In this document: in pieces, positions 44,268 through 53,163 of the stretch
Position numbering within the stretch: the first letter of the stretch is position 1
Layout of the letters: the number at the start of each line of letters is the position of its first letter
Assembly: GCF_002573715.1 (NCBI RefSeq)
Contig: NZ_PDHM01000017.1
Location: 310,001-374,000 of the forward strand
Origin: Paenibacillus sp. EZ-K15
Lineage (GTDB): Bacteria; Bacillota; Bacilli; Paenibacillales; Paenibacillaceae
DNA length: 64,000 nucleotides
Reading direction: 5' to 3'
Made by a program: the position numbers and the translations under genes
Notes under the pieces: model-generated
The model's database searches: none
The model's input: only the letters and a program-made list of their open reading frames with translations
What the model was told of the DNA's origin: nothing

Positions 44268-46862
44268 TTAACCCTGAAACTCTTTACCTCTTTTAATCGC
44301 CTCGACTCGGTTTTTCACCTGCAGCTTGCTGTAAATGCGATTGATATGTGCCTTCAAGGTCCCCATTCCGATGCCAAGCGTTTCAACGATTGCCGGATTG
44401 TCCATCCCTTCCTCCATATAACGAAATATCGTATATTCTCGCGGTGTCAGAAGCTTTTCTAATGTTGCTTTGCCTTGTACCGGAGATTCGGCTGTTCCTC
44501 CGAAAGCGGACAATATTCTCCGCACATAGGCAAGTGAAGGCGCATTTTTATCTCGAATATTCCCTTTTTGACGATGTTGGACATATTCCGCTAGCAGCTC
44601 TGCTACCAGATGGCCTTTATCAACAAACACACGAATATAATCATCGGGCTTCGCAAATGTAAGCGCCTCTTCCAGCTTGAGCAGCGCTTGTTGCGGCTTG
44701 TTCCTCACCTGCAGCATCATCGCCTGGAGCACTTGGATCTCCAATGCGTCCATCGGACGATGGCCTTTTACCGCGATTTGCAGCAATCTCTCAGATAACG
44801 CCCATGCCTCCTGACTGTTGCCGGTCTCCATCAACACTCTAACGAGGAAGATATAAACGAATAGCTGATATACGGATACCGGATCATCCGACGAGACCTT
44901 GTAGCGATCCTTCCATTCAATAGCTGCAGATAAGTCTCCTAATTCCACTCGCAGACGAGCCATTTCGACATCGAGCAAGATGGGGGCTTCCTTAGCACCA
45001 TCCTCAATCGCCCTTCTATAGGCTTCTTCCAGCCATTTTTCGGCTTGACTGATGTCCTGCCTGGATTTGCTGATACGTGACATGAAAAGACTCGCGGGAA
45101 CGTATACCTTCTCTGGTTGATAATGCGCCTGACTCGTGCCTTGTAAGCCCAGCTTCAAGTAAGCCTCCGCCTGCTCCAGCTCGTTGCGTTCGTAGAGTAA
45201 TTCTCCATAACAAACAACGACCGAATCCTGCAGGCCCATTAGCTTCATGAACTCGATCATGCTCAAAAAGAAGGTATCCGAAAGGCCTCGAGGCAAATGT
45301 TGGCCGCGCTTGCCATTGTATGACCTGTATATAGAAGGAGACAGTGGCATATGAGGAGATGCAAAGATCAGATCCGTTCCTTTAGGACTATGCTGAAGTG
45401 ACAGATGGATATACTCCAGTCCTTTTATCATATCCATGTCATATTGGGTCGCTTTAAAATTCCTTACATAATACAAATATCCCAAATAGCGATTATTCTC
45501 TTCCGGGCTCCAGCTTGCTGAGGAAGCAGCATAATGCTTTTCTGCTAGCTGTAAATACCGTTCCGACAGCTCGAGCTCCTGGGACCACAATAACGAAAAA
45601 ATGTACGAAAAATAAAGGTACGGATACTGCATAAGCAGTTCCTCGGGAATCGCCGACAACCACACCTTCATGGTCGAAAATTCCCTGCGGACCATCAAAC
45701 TTCTCATCTGTTCTAGCAGACGTATCGCTTCCGAATGATAGGCTCCGGCCAAGTAGTAATCTATCGCTTCTTCGAGCAGTCCCTGCGATTCACACCAGGC
45801 TGCAGCCGATTGGAAGAGCACATTTGTCCTCGCAGGATCAAGGCGTCGCTGCTGCTTCAACAAAAACTCGCCGAATACATGGTGAAATCGGAACCAGTCC
45901 CTGTTCTCATCCAGCGGGATGAGGAACATGTTGCGTTTATCCAGCTCCGCTAGCATCTTTGCACCATGTTCGCCAGCTACAGCCTTACATAGCTGCCCGT
46001 TCATTCGCTGTAAAATCGAGACGTTCAACAGAAATTGCCTTGTTGGCTCGTCCAACGATTCAAACACTTCCTCGAATAAATATAGCTCGACGCGTTCCGG
46101 GTTGGAATGTACGTACTTGAAAGCCCCCATCCACTCATCATCATGAATAGACAACGAGATCAGCCTAAGTCCTGTCACCCAGCCTTCGGTTTGAAATTGG
46201 ATTCGTTCAATCTGCTCTCTCTGCAGTTCCCTCTTCTCAACGTTTTGGAAGAAATTCACCGTCTCCTGCAAATTGAAACACAGCTGCTGGGTATGGATTT
46301 CCTGGATCCAGTCCCGACTAATCCATCTCGACTTTAGAAATCCATGGATGCTTCGACTTGAGAAACAAAGATGCACGTGGGAAGGCAAATACTCCAGAAA
46401 ATAAGAAACGGACGCCTGGATATCCGTATTATGTATGACATGCCAGTCATCCAATATCAAAATAGTCGGCTCATTCAGGCTGTTCAATTCATTTAACAGA
46501 GCAACCATAAATGGCTCGTATTGGCCCGGGCTTAGCATTGAGTTCGAGGCACGAACGGAGTCCGACAAACTACCGATTGCCTGTTCGATCGCTTTCATGA
46601 AGTAGTTCCAAAATCGGATGAGGTCATTATCCTTGTCATCCAGCGATAACCACCCGACGGGTAGGTCCAGTTGTCTGGCCCAATCACTGACCAGCGTCGT
46701 TTTACCGTATCCGGCGGGAGCCGTCACGAATGTCGCCCTGCGGTTTAGTCCCGCATTCAATCGCGCAAGCAGCCGGGGACGCGGCACCGATTGATAAAGG
46801 GGCTGGGGCAGTTTTAATTTAGTTAGAAGCAAGAAATGGCTTTCCTCTCTCTCTTGTATCAT
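44268..46862 (-). CDS. MalT/LuxR-type ATP-dependent transcriptional activator
   Basis: An 864-residue STAND-class regulator. Walker A is APAGYGKTT (48-56) and Walker B is ILILDDW (134-140). A winged-helix and a long tetratricopeptide-like helical region (about 350-770) follow, then a LuxR HTH at the C-terminus (about 798-862: LTPREYTIFRYMEEGMDNPAIVETLGIGMGTLKAHINRIYSKL). In this class ligand and ATP binding drive oligomerisation and activation at direct-repeat sites. It lies upstream of the SLH/GLUG gene on the same strand, 165 bp apart and with a terminator and tandem repeats between them, which suggests that it controls that gene. Confidence 0.9.
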   Translation of the reverse strand: MIQEREESHFLLLTKLKLPQPLYQSVPRPRLLARLNAGLNRRATFVTAPAGYGKTTLVSDWARQLDLPVGWLSLDDKDNDLIRFWNYFMKAIEQAIGSLSDSVRASNSMLSPGQYEPFMVALLNELNSLNEPTILILDDWHVIHNTDIQASVSYFLEYLPSHVHLCFSSRSIHGFLKSRWISRDWIQEIHTQQLCFNLQETVNFFQNVEKRELQREQIERIQFQTEGWVTGLRLISLSIHDDEWMGAFKYVHSNPERVELYLFEEVFESLDEPTRQFLLNVSILQRMNGQLCKAVAGEHGAKMLAELDKRNMFLIPLDENRDWFRFHHVFGEFLLKQQRRLDPARTNVLFQSAAAWCESQGLLEEAIDYYLAGAYHSEAIRLLEQMRSLMVRREFSTMKVWLSAIPEELLMQYPYLYFSYIFSLLWSQELELSERYLQLAEKHYAASSASWSPEENNRYLGYLYYVRNFKATQYDMDMIKGLEYIHLSLQHSPKGTDLIFASPHMPLSPSIYRSYNGKRGQHLPRGLSDTFFLSMIEFMKLMGLQDSVVVCYGELLYERNELEQAEAYLKLGLQGTSQAHYQPEKVYVPASLFMSRISKSRQDISQAEKWLEEAYRRAIEDGAKEAPILLDVEMARLRVELGDLSAAIEWKDRYKVSSDDPVSVYQLFVYIFLVRVLMETGNSQEAWALSERLLQIAVKGHRPMDALEIQVLQAMMLQVRNKPQQALLKLEEALTFAKPDDYIRVFVDKGHLVAELLAEYVQHRQKGNIRDKNAPSLAYVRRILSAFGGTAESPVQGKATLEKLLTPREYTIFRYMEEGMDNPAIVETLGIGMGTLKAHINRIYSKLQVKNRVEAIKRGKEFQG

Positions 46863-47270
46863 GCAGCCTCTTTTCGTTAGCCTCTATGGGCCGTATCTTA
46901 GGTTTTGTCAATGATAGTTTCCGGAATCCGGGGATAACCAGCAGATGTGTGACATGTTTATAAAATGAAGGATATCTAAAATTCAGATTATCTTAGTTCA
47001 AGAACTTTTGCACCTGTATTTTGGGAGCAACTCGTTTTCTTAATAGAGTCGATACTTGGAAGTCACCCAATAAGCCATCCGAGTATGACACGGTTTGGTC
47101 CTAAATAACAATATCAAAATCAAATTTTTCAATCACCCGGCGGCACGAGCAGCATGGACGATGATGAATTGGTTGATCTTTGTGATGGTCGCGTGAATCC
47201 GTTTCTGCCGCCAACAAACAGCCCCCATTTTGCTTAAGCAGAATGAGGGCTGTTTGCCTTGTTTTCTCAT
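46863..47270. other. Gap with degenerate CxxC coding remnant
   Basis: About 400 bp between the MalT-like gene and the L,D-transpeptidase gene. It holds the remnant described at 46993-47282 and a hairpin at 47215-47256. The rest (46863-46990) probably contains the promoter of the MalT-like gene, but no clear box was found. Confidence 0.4.
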
Positions 47271-47282
47271 CTATTTAATCAA
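46993..47282 (-). pseudogene. Possible decayed gene with deaminase-like CCSC motif
   Basis: A minus-strand frame without a proper start reads LLAAETDSRDHHKDQPIHH and then RPCCSCRRVIEKFDFDIVI before a TAG, then continues 35 codons in the same frame (LLGDFQVSTLLRKRVAPK) to a TAA at 46993. The PCxxCR-VIEKF pattern recalls zinc sites of nucleoside deaminases, but the stop, the missing start and an overlapping hairpin argue for a remnant or a chance frame. Confidence 0.3.
47215..47256. terminator. Terminator-like hairpin after L,D-transpeptidase gene
   Basis: CAAACAGCCCCCATTTTGC pairs with its complement (two mismatches) around TTAA, 15 bp beyond the transpeptidase stop. The T-run is better on the plus side. 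Confidence 0.6.
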
Positions 47283-47942
47283 ACCAAACTCTTCATATAC
47301 CTTTCGAGAAACAACACCATTTGGAATAAGGTGATGATCCCTCTGATATTTCTTAAGTGACTCGGTTGTATTGAAGCGGAACTTCCCGTCACATTCCCCA
47401 TTGTAATATCCTGCACTTTTTAGTCTGGATTGAATAAGCTGCACATCTCCACCAACATCCCCTTCAGCTAAATCCCTCGGATTTTGATTTGTGTCTCCAA
47501 GTACATGACCGTATATCGTTACTTTGGTTCCAATCGGAATTAATTCGTACAGCTCAATGACATCCTTATTAAACATCCGGATACAACCATGGCTAAGGTG
47601 TTGACCAATTGAATAGGGCTTATTCGTACCGTGAATTCCAAAATTCCCCCACGGTACATTTAATCCTATCCAACGTGGGCCAAATGAGGGGCCCCAATTC
47701 GTTCCTTTATATTCAACTCTAAAATCTCCCACTGGAGTCGGAGTTGACGGATTGCCAACTGCTACAGAGTAGGTCTTAATTACTTGCCCATGTTCCCGTA
47801 CAAGTAATTTGTGACGTTCAGGGTAAATTGCAATCTCAAGATTGCTTTGATCATGTATAATCGGCAAGACAGGAGTATTTAAATGAAATACTCCTAATAT
47901 TGCCAACATGATTAGATTTAATATTTGATTAGTTGGTATCAT
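47271..47942 (-). CDS. L,D-transpeptidase (YkuD) with C-terminal peptidoglycan-binding domain
   Basis: A 223-residue exported protein. Residues 1-30 form a signal or anchor helix. The YkuD domain (about 35-140) has the catalytic motif HGTNKPYSIGQ-HLSHGCIRM, with His104 and nucleophile Cys120. A peptidoglycan-binding type 1 domain follows (about 150-220: LAEGDVGGDVQLIQSRLKSAGYYNGECDGKF). It makes 3-3 cross-links in the cell wall or attaches proteins to it. The order of domains (catalytic first) is common in Bacillales. It is transcribed alone. Confidence 0.93.
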   Translation of the reverse strand: MIPTNQILNLIMLAILGVFHLNTPVLPIIHDQSNLEIAIYPERHKLLVREHGQVIKTYSVAVGNPSTPTPVGDFRVEYKGTNWGPSFGPRWIGLNVPWGNFGIHGTNKPYSIGQHLSHGCIRMFNKDVIELYELIPIGTKVTIYGHVLGDTNQNPRDLAEGDVGGDVQLIQSRLKSAGYYNGECDGKFRFNTTESLKKYQRDHHLIPNGVVSRKVYEEFGLIK

Positions 47943-48194
47943 GTATTTTTCACCAGGTTAAGTTAATTTCATATTGATCAAACATCTTTAATATTGAATC
48001 AATAACGTCATTTTATACAGTTCATTTTTGTTGATTTCCCCTCCTTCCCCTGTTAGCTTAACTTCTTCACCAAGAACTAACCTGCCCTTTTAGCTGTTAA
48101 TATATCGCTTTAGTTCAAGAGGATCATCAGTTGTACGATTGATTTTAACAATCCCTGCTTTATTAAAGTGATGACAAAACAAAAATATCTAAAC

Positions 48195-48225
48195 AAAAAA
48201 AGACTGTGCATAGACAGTCTTTTTT
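48195..48225 (-). terminator. Terminator of small secreted protein gene
   Basis: AAAAAGACTGT pairs with ACAGTCTTTTT around a 6-nt loop, 12 bp beyond the stop of the small secreted protein; bidirectional A/T tails. Confidence 0.85.
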
Positions 48226-48236
48226 GCTGGTTCAAA

Positions 48237-48491
48237 TCAATTATAAATTGATCCTGAATTTACCGTTGGCATCATAGAGTTATTTTGCATCATCCCTTGA
48301 GAGTTCGAGTTTCCGTGACAATTATTGTACATTTGCTCTAAATCGGAATCGCTGAGATTAGGATGCATTTCTTTCATGAATGGAATCATGTCTTTAAAGG
48401 TACTTGGAGCCACCTCCGCAGCATAGACCGCAGTTCCGATGCCAAGTGTCAAAACAGCAGCACCTACTATCGCGATGAACTTGGAGTTCAT
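48237..48491 (-). CDS. Small secreted protein with MHPNLSDSDLEQMYNNCHG motif
   Basis: The ATG at 48491 follows AAAGGAGG with 8-nt spacing. The 84-residue protein has a signal peptide (MNSKFIAIVGAAVLTLGIG, cleaved near VYA-AEV). The mature part has a block FMKEMHPNLSDSDLEQMYNNCHG that I recognise as common in small exported Bacillales proteins of unknown role, then a Met/Asn/Gln-rich tail (GMMQNNSMM). The single Cys-His pair and Met-rich tail could bind metal; this is speculative. Confidence 0.75.
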   Translation of the reverse strand: MNSKFIAIVGAAVLTLGIGTAVYAAEVAPSTFKDMIPFMKEMHPNLSDSDLEQMYNNCHGNSNSQGMMQNNSMMPTVNSGSIYN

Positions 48492-48565
48492 GATGTTCAC
48501 CTCCTTTCCAGACCCTCATGCATAGTAAGATTCAATCTTGCTTAGGATGATGAATAAAATAACCT

Positions 48566-48823
48566 TCATAGCTGGCATGTTCCTACTGATATTCGGGTCA
48601 GTAATGACTCTTCCTTTATCATACATATTAATTGTGTTGAAGCTGTGAAGATATCGTAAACGTCACTTTCTTCCCTTTCCAAATTATGGTATAGAACACT
48701 CTCCCTTATGATTTCTTCACAAGCCACCTGCTCCAGGAATTGGTCAGGAACATCTGAGAGCGTTTCTGGTTCAGGCCTATAAGGGGGAGCCTTACATTGT
48801 TTTGGGCTCAATGGATAGACCAC
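48566..48823 (-). CDS. Hypothetical protein, 85 residues
   Basis: A frame from a GTG at 48823 without a clear ribosome binding site. The sequence is acidic and helix-prone (PDQFLEQVACEEIIRESVLYHNLEREESDVYDIF). No domain was recognised. It lies after the terminator of the metallopeptidase gene, so it would need its own promoter. It could be a truncated gene or a chance frame. Confidence 0.3.
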   Translation of the reverse strand: MVYPLSPKQCKAPPYRPEPETLSDVPDQFLEQVACEEIIRESVLYHNLEREESDVYDIFTASTQLICMIKEESLLTRISVGTCQL

Positions 48824-48841
48824 GCTTCGATATTGGATAAG

Positions 48842-48867
48842 AAAAAAGCCACCTAATTGGCGGCTTA
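48842..48867 (-). terminator. Terminator of YgjP-like gene
   Basis: AAGCCACC pairs with GGCGGCTT; the single mismatch becomes U-G in the minus-strand RNA. A-run upstream gives the T-tail. Confidence 0.7.
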
Positions 48868-48976
48868 AGCATTACATATGTGTTTATTTTTGATCATGAT
48901 TCGTACTGGTTTGGGAATATTCTCAGTTACTTGTTTACGTACATGCTAACTGCTGTTCACATTCTTCTCCAGCGCA

Positions 48977-49636
48977 TTATAATGTCATGGCGTGTCCATA
49001 CTTCGCGAGGAACGCTTCCTTCGCTTTGTAATCCTTCATCATGCTGCCAACGAGTCGCCAGAAGGAGCGATCATGATTCATGTGAATGAGATGACAGAGC
49101 TCATGAATGACCACATAGTCAATGACCTCGAGAGGCGCCATCGCGAGACGATAATTGAAGGTGAGATGCTTAGTCGAGCTGCAGCTGCCCCACTTCGTTC
49201 GCGATTCCTCAATGGTGAAGGATTTAGGCGTGACTTTCAGCTGCTTCTGATAGATCTTTATCCGTTCCCCGATCACCTTCTTACAGCTGGCGAAGTAAAA
49301 CTTCTTCAGTTCATGCTGGAGCGCTTCTTCCGTAAGCCCATGCGTTTCGATTAACTCATCAAGCGAATAATATTTGCCAAGATGAAGGAATTTGCCACTC
49401 TCTTCGTATGCTCTGACCTTCGGAGCAGTTCGAGCTGCCTCAATCGCTTGCAGTTGTTTCAAAATTTTATCCCCAAACTGCCTCACAGCGTTCAGCACCA
49501 CATCATCACCTGTATGATTCGGTGCCTTCACCGTAACAAGCCCTGAGGGATCAATTTGGATTGAGACCTTTTTGCGTGGGCCATATTCTACATGACATTC
49601 TATTTGTTGTTGTCCTAGTTCAATTTTCATATTCAA
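48977..49636 (-). CDS. YgjP/M48-like zinc metallopeptidase
   Basis: A 219-residue cytoplasmic protein of the YgjP/DUF45 family. The zinc motif is HELCHLIHMNHDRSFW, with the HExxH variant HELCH and a downstream His. The preceding block TKWGSCSSTKHLTFNYRLAMAP is diagnostic. The family is often found near restriction systems or alone; the substrate is unknown. It stands alone here. Confidence 0.88.
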   Translation of the reverse strand: MNMKIELGQQQIECHVEYGPRKKVSIQIDPSGLVTVKAPNHTGDDVVLNAVRQFGDKILKQLQAIEAARTAPKVRAYEESGKFLHLGKYYSLDELIETHGLTEEALQHELKKFYFASCKKVIGERIKIYQKQLKVTPKSFTIEESRTKWGSCSSTKHLTFNYRLAMAPLEVIDYVVIHELCHLIHMNHDRSFWRLVGSMMKDYKAKEAFLAKYGHAMTL

Positions 49637-49759
49637 CTTCGTTTCTAAAAGATTTTATCTTCATTGTAACAGAATGGAACCGAATCCTCCTCTATTTGTG
49701 GTAAGATTCAACCTGTTGCGTGTTTTATAGGCTCGAATAAAGCACACTCAAAAATGCAG

Positions 49760-51253
49760 CTATATTTTGATATGGGATAATATTGCTGATGGTTTCCGGC
49801 CTGTGATCAGCTGTTGCCCATCCGTATAGCCCTCCTCACGACCATCAAGCTCCTGTATGAGAACAGAGCGCCAATATCGGATACGTTCTTGGCGTTCTTC
49901 ATCCGCAATTGCATTATGCAGTTCTTGCGGGTCATCAATCAGGTCAAAGAATTGCTCCTCACCCGTTTGGGAGAACCAGATGTACTTCTCCTTCCCATCA
50001 GTCACCCAGTGATTCGACTGCTTTCCTTGTGCGTGCTCGCCATGCAGATGGTGGCGCCAAGACCGAACGCTTTGTCCTTCTTTCTCTTCTGCTGAGACAA
50101 GTCTCCAGATGCTTTCTCCTTCGACTGTATCCGGTATAGGCACGCCAGCCGCTTCCAGCAGCGAAGGCATGATATCCCGCATCTCCACCACTTGATCCGA
50201 CACCATGCCGCGCTTCAAGCCTAATCGGTTGCCCGGATCATTGACGATAAACGGTACATGGGTGCTTCCTTCATACGGAAGAGACTTCCGGAATAAGTGA
50301 TGGTCTCCAAGCAGTTCGCCGTGGTCCGATGTAAACAGGATGACCGTGTTCTGCAGCTCGCCATATTCATTCAACGATTGCAAGAAGCGGCCAATTTGGT
50401 GATCAATATGCGTGATCAGGGCGTAATAGGCAGCCATCGCTTTACGCAAGCGGCGTTTCGGTACCAGTCCCCTCCCTGTGGTAGGAGAGTACCCAGCCAG
50501 ATCGGGGTCTTCCGTCTGCGCCCAGTCACCCACCGGCGGCTCCGGAATATCGGCATCCTCATACAGATCCAGATACGCCTGCGGAGGGTCGAACGGCGGA
50601 TGGGGCCTGACGAAAGACATCCACAGGAAGAATGGCTTCCTGGGATCTCGGCGACGTAGAAAATCAATAGACTGCGTGACCACCCAATTCGTCGGATGCA
50701 GCATTTCTGCCAAATGCCAAGGACGGGCGACGGTCGATGCGTTGCAATCCAGACCCAGATCGATCATATCCGCGCCGGGCACCCTCTCACGGAGCCATTG
50801 CAAGTAATCGTCGACTTGATCGTAATGCTCCTGCATCGGAATACTGTGGTAATTGCGGTTGTGATGCAGGTAACCGTCGTGAAGCATGACGTTGTGGAAC
50901 CCCATCAGATTCCGTGCCGGATAGACGTGCATTTTGCCGATACACTGTGTATGATAACCGGCACCGGCCAATTCCCCAGGCAGCGTTCTCTTATAATCCC
51001 ATGGCACGCAGTCTTGATAGCCGACACGGCCATGAGCCCGCTGTGATTGGCCGGTGAATATGGCTGCCCTTGCAGGTACGCAAGTCGGTGTGGCAGAATA
51101 GGCACGGCTAAACCGTACACCAGTCCTCGCAAGCTCGTCCAGATTGGGCGTCTCAATGACAGGATGACCCGCTATGCTGAGACAATCAAAACGCATCTGA
51201 TCGACTGTAATGAGTAAAACATTCGGCCTTCCTTGGTTTTGACTCGAATTCAT
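49760..51253 (-). CDS. Sulfatase (formylglycine-type)
   Basis: The ATG at 51253 is preceded by GGAGGGGGG. The 497-residue enzyme has the alkaline-phosphatase fold: metal ligands near LLITVDQMRFDCL, and the activation motif TPTCVPARAAIFTGQ with Cys58 as the residue converted to formylglycine. FTSDHGELLGDHHLFRKSLPYEGSTHVPF carries further ligands. No signal peptide is present, so it should be intracellular, acting on a small imported sulfate ester or sulfated sugar. Aryl, glycosyl or phosphonate specificity cannot be told. It is transcribed alone. Confidence 0.92.
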   Translation of the reverse strand: MNSSQNQGRPNVLLITVDQMRFDCLSIAGHPVIETPNLDELARTGVRFSRAYSATPTCVPARAAIFTGQSQRAHGRVGYQDCVPWDYKRTLPGELAGAGYHTQCIGKMHVYPARNLMGFHNVMLHDGYLHHNRNYHSIPMQEHYDQVDDYLQWLRERVPGADMIDLGLDCNASTVARPWHLAEMLHPTNWVVTQSIDFLRRRDPRKPFFLWMSFVRPHPPFDPPQAYLDLYEDADIPEPPVGDWAQTEDPDLAGYSPTTGRGLVPKRRLRKAMAAYYALITHIDHQIGRFLQSLNEYGELQNTVILFTSDHGELLGDHHLFRKSLPYEGSTHVPFIVNDPGNRLGLKRGMVSDQVVEMRDIMPSLLEAAGVPIPDTVEGESIWRLVSAEEKEGQSVRSWRHHLHGEHAQGKQSNHWVTDGKEKYIWFSQTGEEQFFDLIDDPQELHNAIADEERQERIRYWRSVLIQELDGREEGYTDGQQLITGRKPSAILSHIKI

Positions 51254-51457
51254 CACGTTCCCCCCTCCCAACTACACCTCGCGGATTCTTTAAAATTTGG
51301 TCAACTCCACTTTTATCGGGACGGCACCCACTGACTAATAAGTCATTGCAGTTTCCCAAAAACGAGATGTTCTATTGAAAGTATTCGTCCGAAATCATTA
51401 ATATCCTTTTGTTGAAGTCCTAACGTCCCTGTTGAAGAAACCGTTGATGAGATCACC

Positions 51458-51522
51458 TGAAAAAAAGTAGAAAGGAGCCGCAAAAGTACGACTCCTATCA
51501 TTTCGTTGCTAGCAAACGGCTC
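51458..51522 (-). terminator. Possible terminator of YkvA-like gene
   Basis: GGAGCCG and CGGCTCC pair across a loop of about 34 nt, with an A-run upstream (T-run on the minus strand), 26 bp beyond the YkvA-like stop. The loop is long for a terminator. Confidence 0.4.
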
Positions 51523-51547
51523 CTTGATCCATTGAAGCTATCGCATC

Positions 51548-51937
51548 CTATTGATTCAACACATGCCGATATGCAATAAGTGAAATCCATAGCACAGCCG
51601 CTATCCATATTATAATAATCATACTACCTGCAAACCAATTTTTCGGTTTACCGCGCTTCATCCGTTCCTCGGCTTGTAGTTCATGCTCTTGGACCACGGC
51701 TTTCGGTATCATCTTCAATGTGATCGCAATTCCAAGAGGGACTAATATCACATCATCCAGATAGCCTAGTACAGGGATAAAATCTGGAATCAAATCAATT
51801 GGACTAAAGGCATACGCGACAACACATATGGCGAATATTTTGGCGTACCAGGGAGTCCGACTATCTTTATAAGCAAAATAAAGTAAAAAGACCTTACTTT
51901 TTAGCAACCTAGCCCATTTCTTTATCCGATCCATCAT
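51548..51937 (-). CDS. YkvA-family membrane protein (DUF1232)
   Basis: The ATG at 51937 follows AGGAG with 7-nt spacing. The 129-residue protein contains the DUF1232 core YAFSPIDLIPDFIPVLGYLDDVILVPLGIAITLKMIP and a C-terminal membrane helix (GSMIIIIWIAAVLWISLIAY). The family is widespread and of unknown role. Confidence 0.9.
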   Translation of the reverse strand: MMDRIKKWARLLKSKVFLLYFAYKDSRTPWYAKIFAICVVAYAFSPIDLIPDFIPVLGYLDDVILVPLGIAITLKMIPKAVVQEHELQAEERMKRGKPKNWFAGSMIIIIWIAAVLWISLIAYRHVLNQ

Positions 51938-52059
51938 ATCCGTTCTCCTACGTTGCATTTTACTTCATATTACCATGCAATCCGATCCAGCAGCTAACTG
52001 ATTTCTACTGGTTAGTTAGGCGGCTATCGTTACAAACTCCCAGCCTTTTTGTATATAAA

Positions 52060-52087
52060 AAAAGCCGCCAATATGACGACTTCGTAA
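52060..52087 (-). terminator. Terminator of DUF2935 gene
   Basis: In minus-strand RNA AAGUCGUC pairs with GGCGGCUU through two U-G pairs, followed by a long U-run. Confidence 0.7.
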
Positions 52088-52208
52088 GAGACTTTGCTTA
52101 TTTAAGCGACTACCTCGGCAATATCCAGAGCACCGCCATCTTTTTATGGATCAGCATGCACCGAGTGGCAGGCTTTCGATCAAATGCATGGCATGCGGAC
52201 ACTATTCT

Positions 52209-53003
52209 TCAACCAGTTACTCTCGGCTTTGTCGGATCGCAGTTCGGGTTCTGTACTTCACCCAAAGCAGCCAACTTGGACAAATAGTAGCACTCTTCAC
52301 GATACATATGATCCGGCATCAGCGGATTAATCCGGTCTAGCACCTCTCCGCGCAGTTCAAATTCTTCGAGTTCCGCCAGAAAGTGCATGAACACCCTCAT
52401 TTCCATATCTACATCAGCATGGAATTTGCGCAGGGCAGGGAAATCTTTTATATGCGTCCTTAAATAACCCGTCATTTCTACTGCCTTTAGATAAAAGCCT
52501 TCAAAATCTTTCTGAAACGCCATGCTTTTTGCAATTAACGGCTTTTCAGCAAAATCCAGATCGGCCGCTAGGCTTGCTGCATGACCATATGCATCCTGCA
52601 GCCACACCATATCATAATGCAAAGGATGGAACAGAGGTACGCCCTTACCTTCTTGTAACGCCTGTAGTATCCGAAGGTATTCCTCCAATTCATTGACCAT
52701 ATGGTTGACAAAGGAAGGTGTCAGGAGAAAATCAATTTTGCCTGCAAGCTGTCGTTCCAGCAAATTCAGCTTGAACTCGCGCAGTTCATAAGAGGCTTTA
52801 TAGGCATCCTTCGTCAGTTTCTCGATGAATGTAGAGGCATCGGGTCGCCGCGCCTCCCCAAGCAGCATATCAAATTTAGCCATTAAGGACTCGGCTGTGG
52901 CGATATCCCCTTTTTCCTTGGGTGAAAGCGCAGTAAAAATAAAACGACAGTGGTCGCCAAGAATCTGTAACCAAAACCGGTGTTCATACAAGGGATCACT
53001 CAT
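52209..53003 (-). CDS. DUF2935 ferritin-like helical protein
   Basis: The ATG at 53003 has GGGAGGG upstream. The 264-residue protein is made of two helical repeats characteristic of DUF2935: EHRFWLQILGDHCRFIFTALSPKE at the start and HPLHYDMVWLQDAYGHAASLAADLD in the middle. Regularly spaced His and Glu suggest a ferritin-like di-metal site, as reported for Bacillus members of known structure. Its role in the cell is not established. It is transcribed alone. Confidence 0.85.
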   Translation of the reverse strand: MSDPLYEHRFWLQILGDHCRFIFTALSPKEKGDIATAESLMAKFDMLLGEARRPDASTFIEKLTKDAYKASYELREFKLNLLERQLAGKIDFLLTPSFVNHMVNELEEYLRILQALQEGKGVPLFHPLHYDMVWLQDAYGHAASLAADLDFAEKPLIAKSMAFQKDFEGFYLKAVEMTGYLRTHIKDFPALRKFHADVDMEMRVFMHFLAELEEFELRGEVLDRINPLMPDHMYREECYYLSKLAALGEVQNPNCDPTKPRVTG

Positions 53004-53163
53004 TGATCTTGACCCTCCCAATAGCGTTATTCTCAGAAAATATATGCTGCTGACAGCGGAGTAGAACGCGGAAGGGGATAATCGGACAATATTCGCGACT
53101 CTTGAGCATCATCCATAACATAACACACGACAAGAAAAAATCTGCTGTTTGCCTAAAGCCGGC

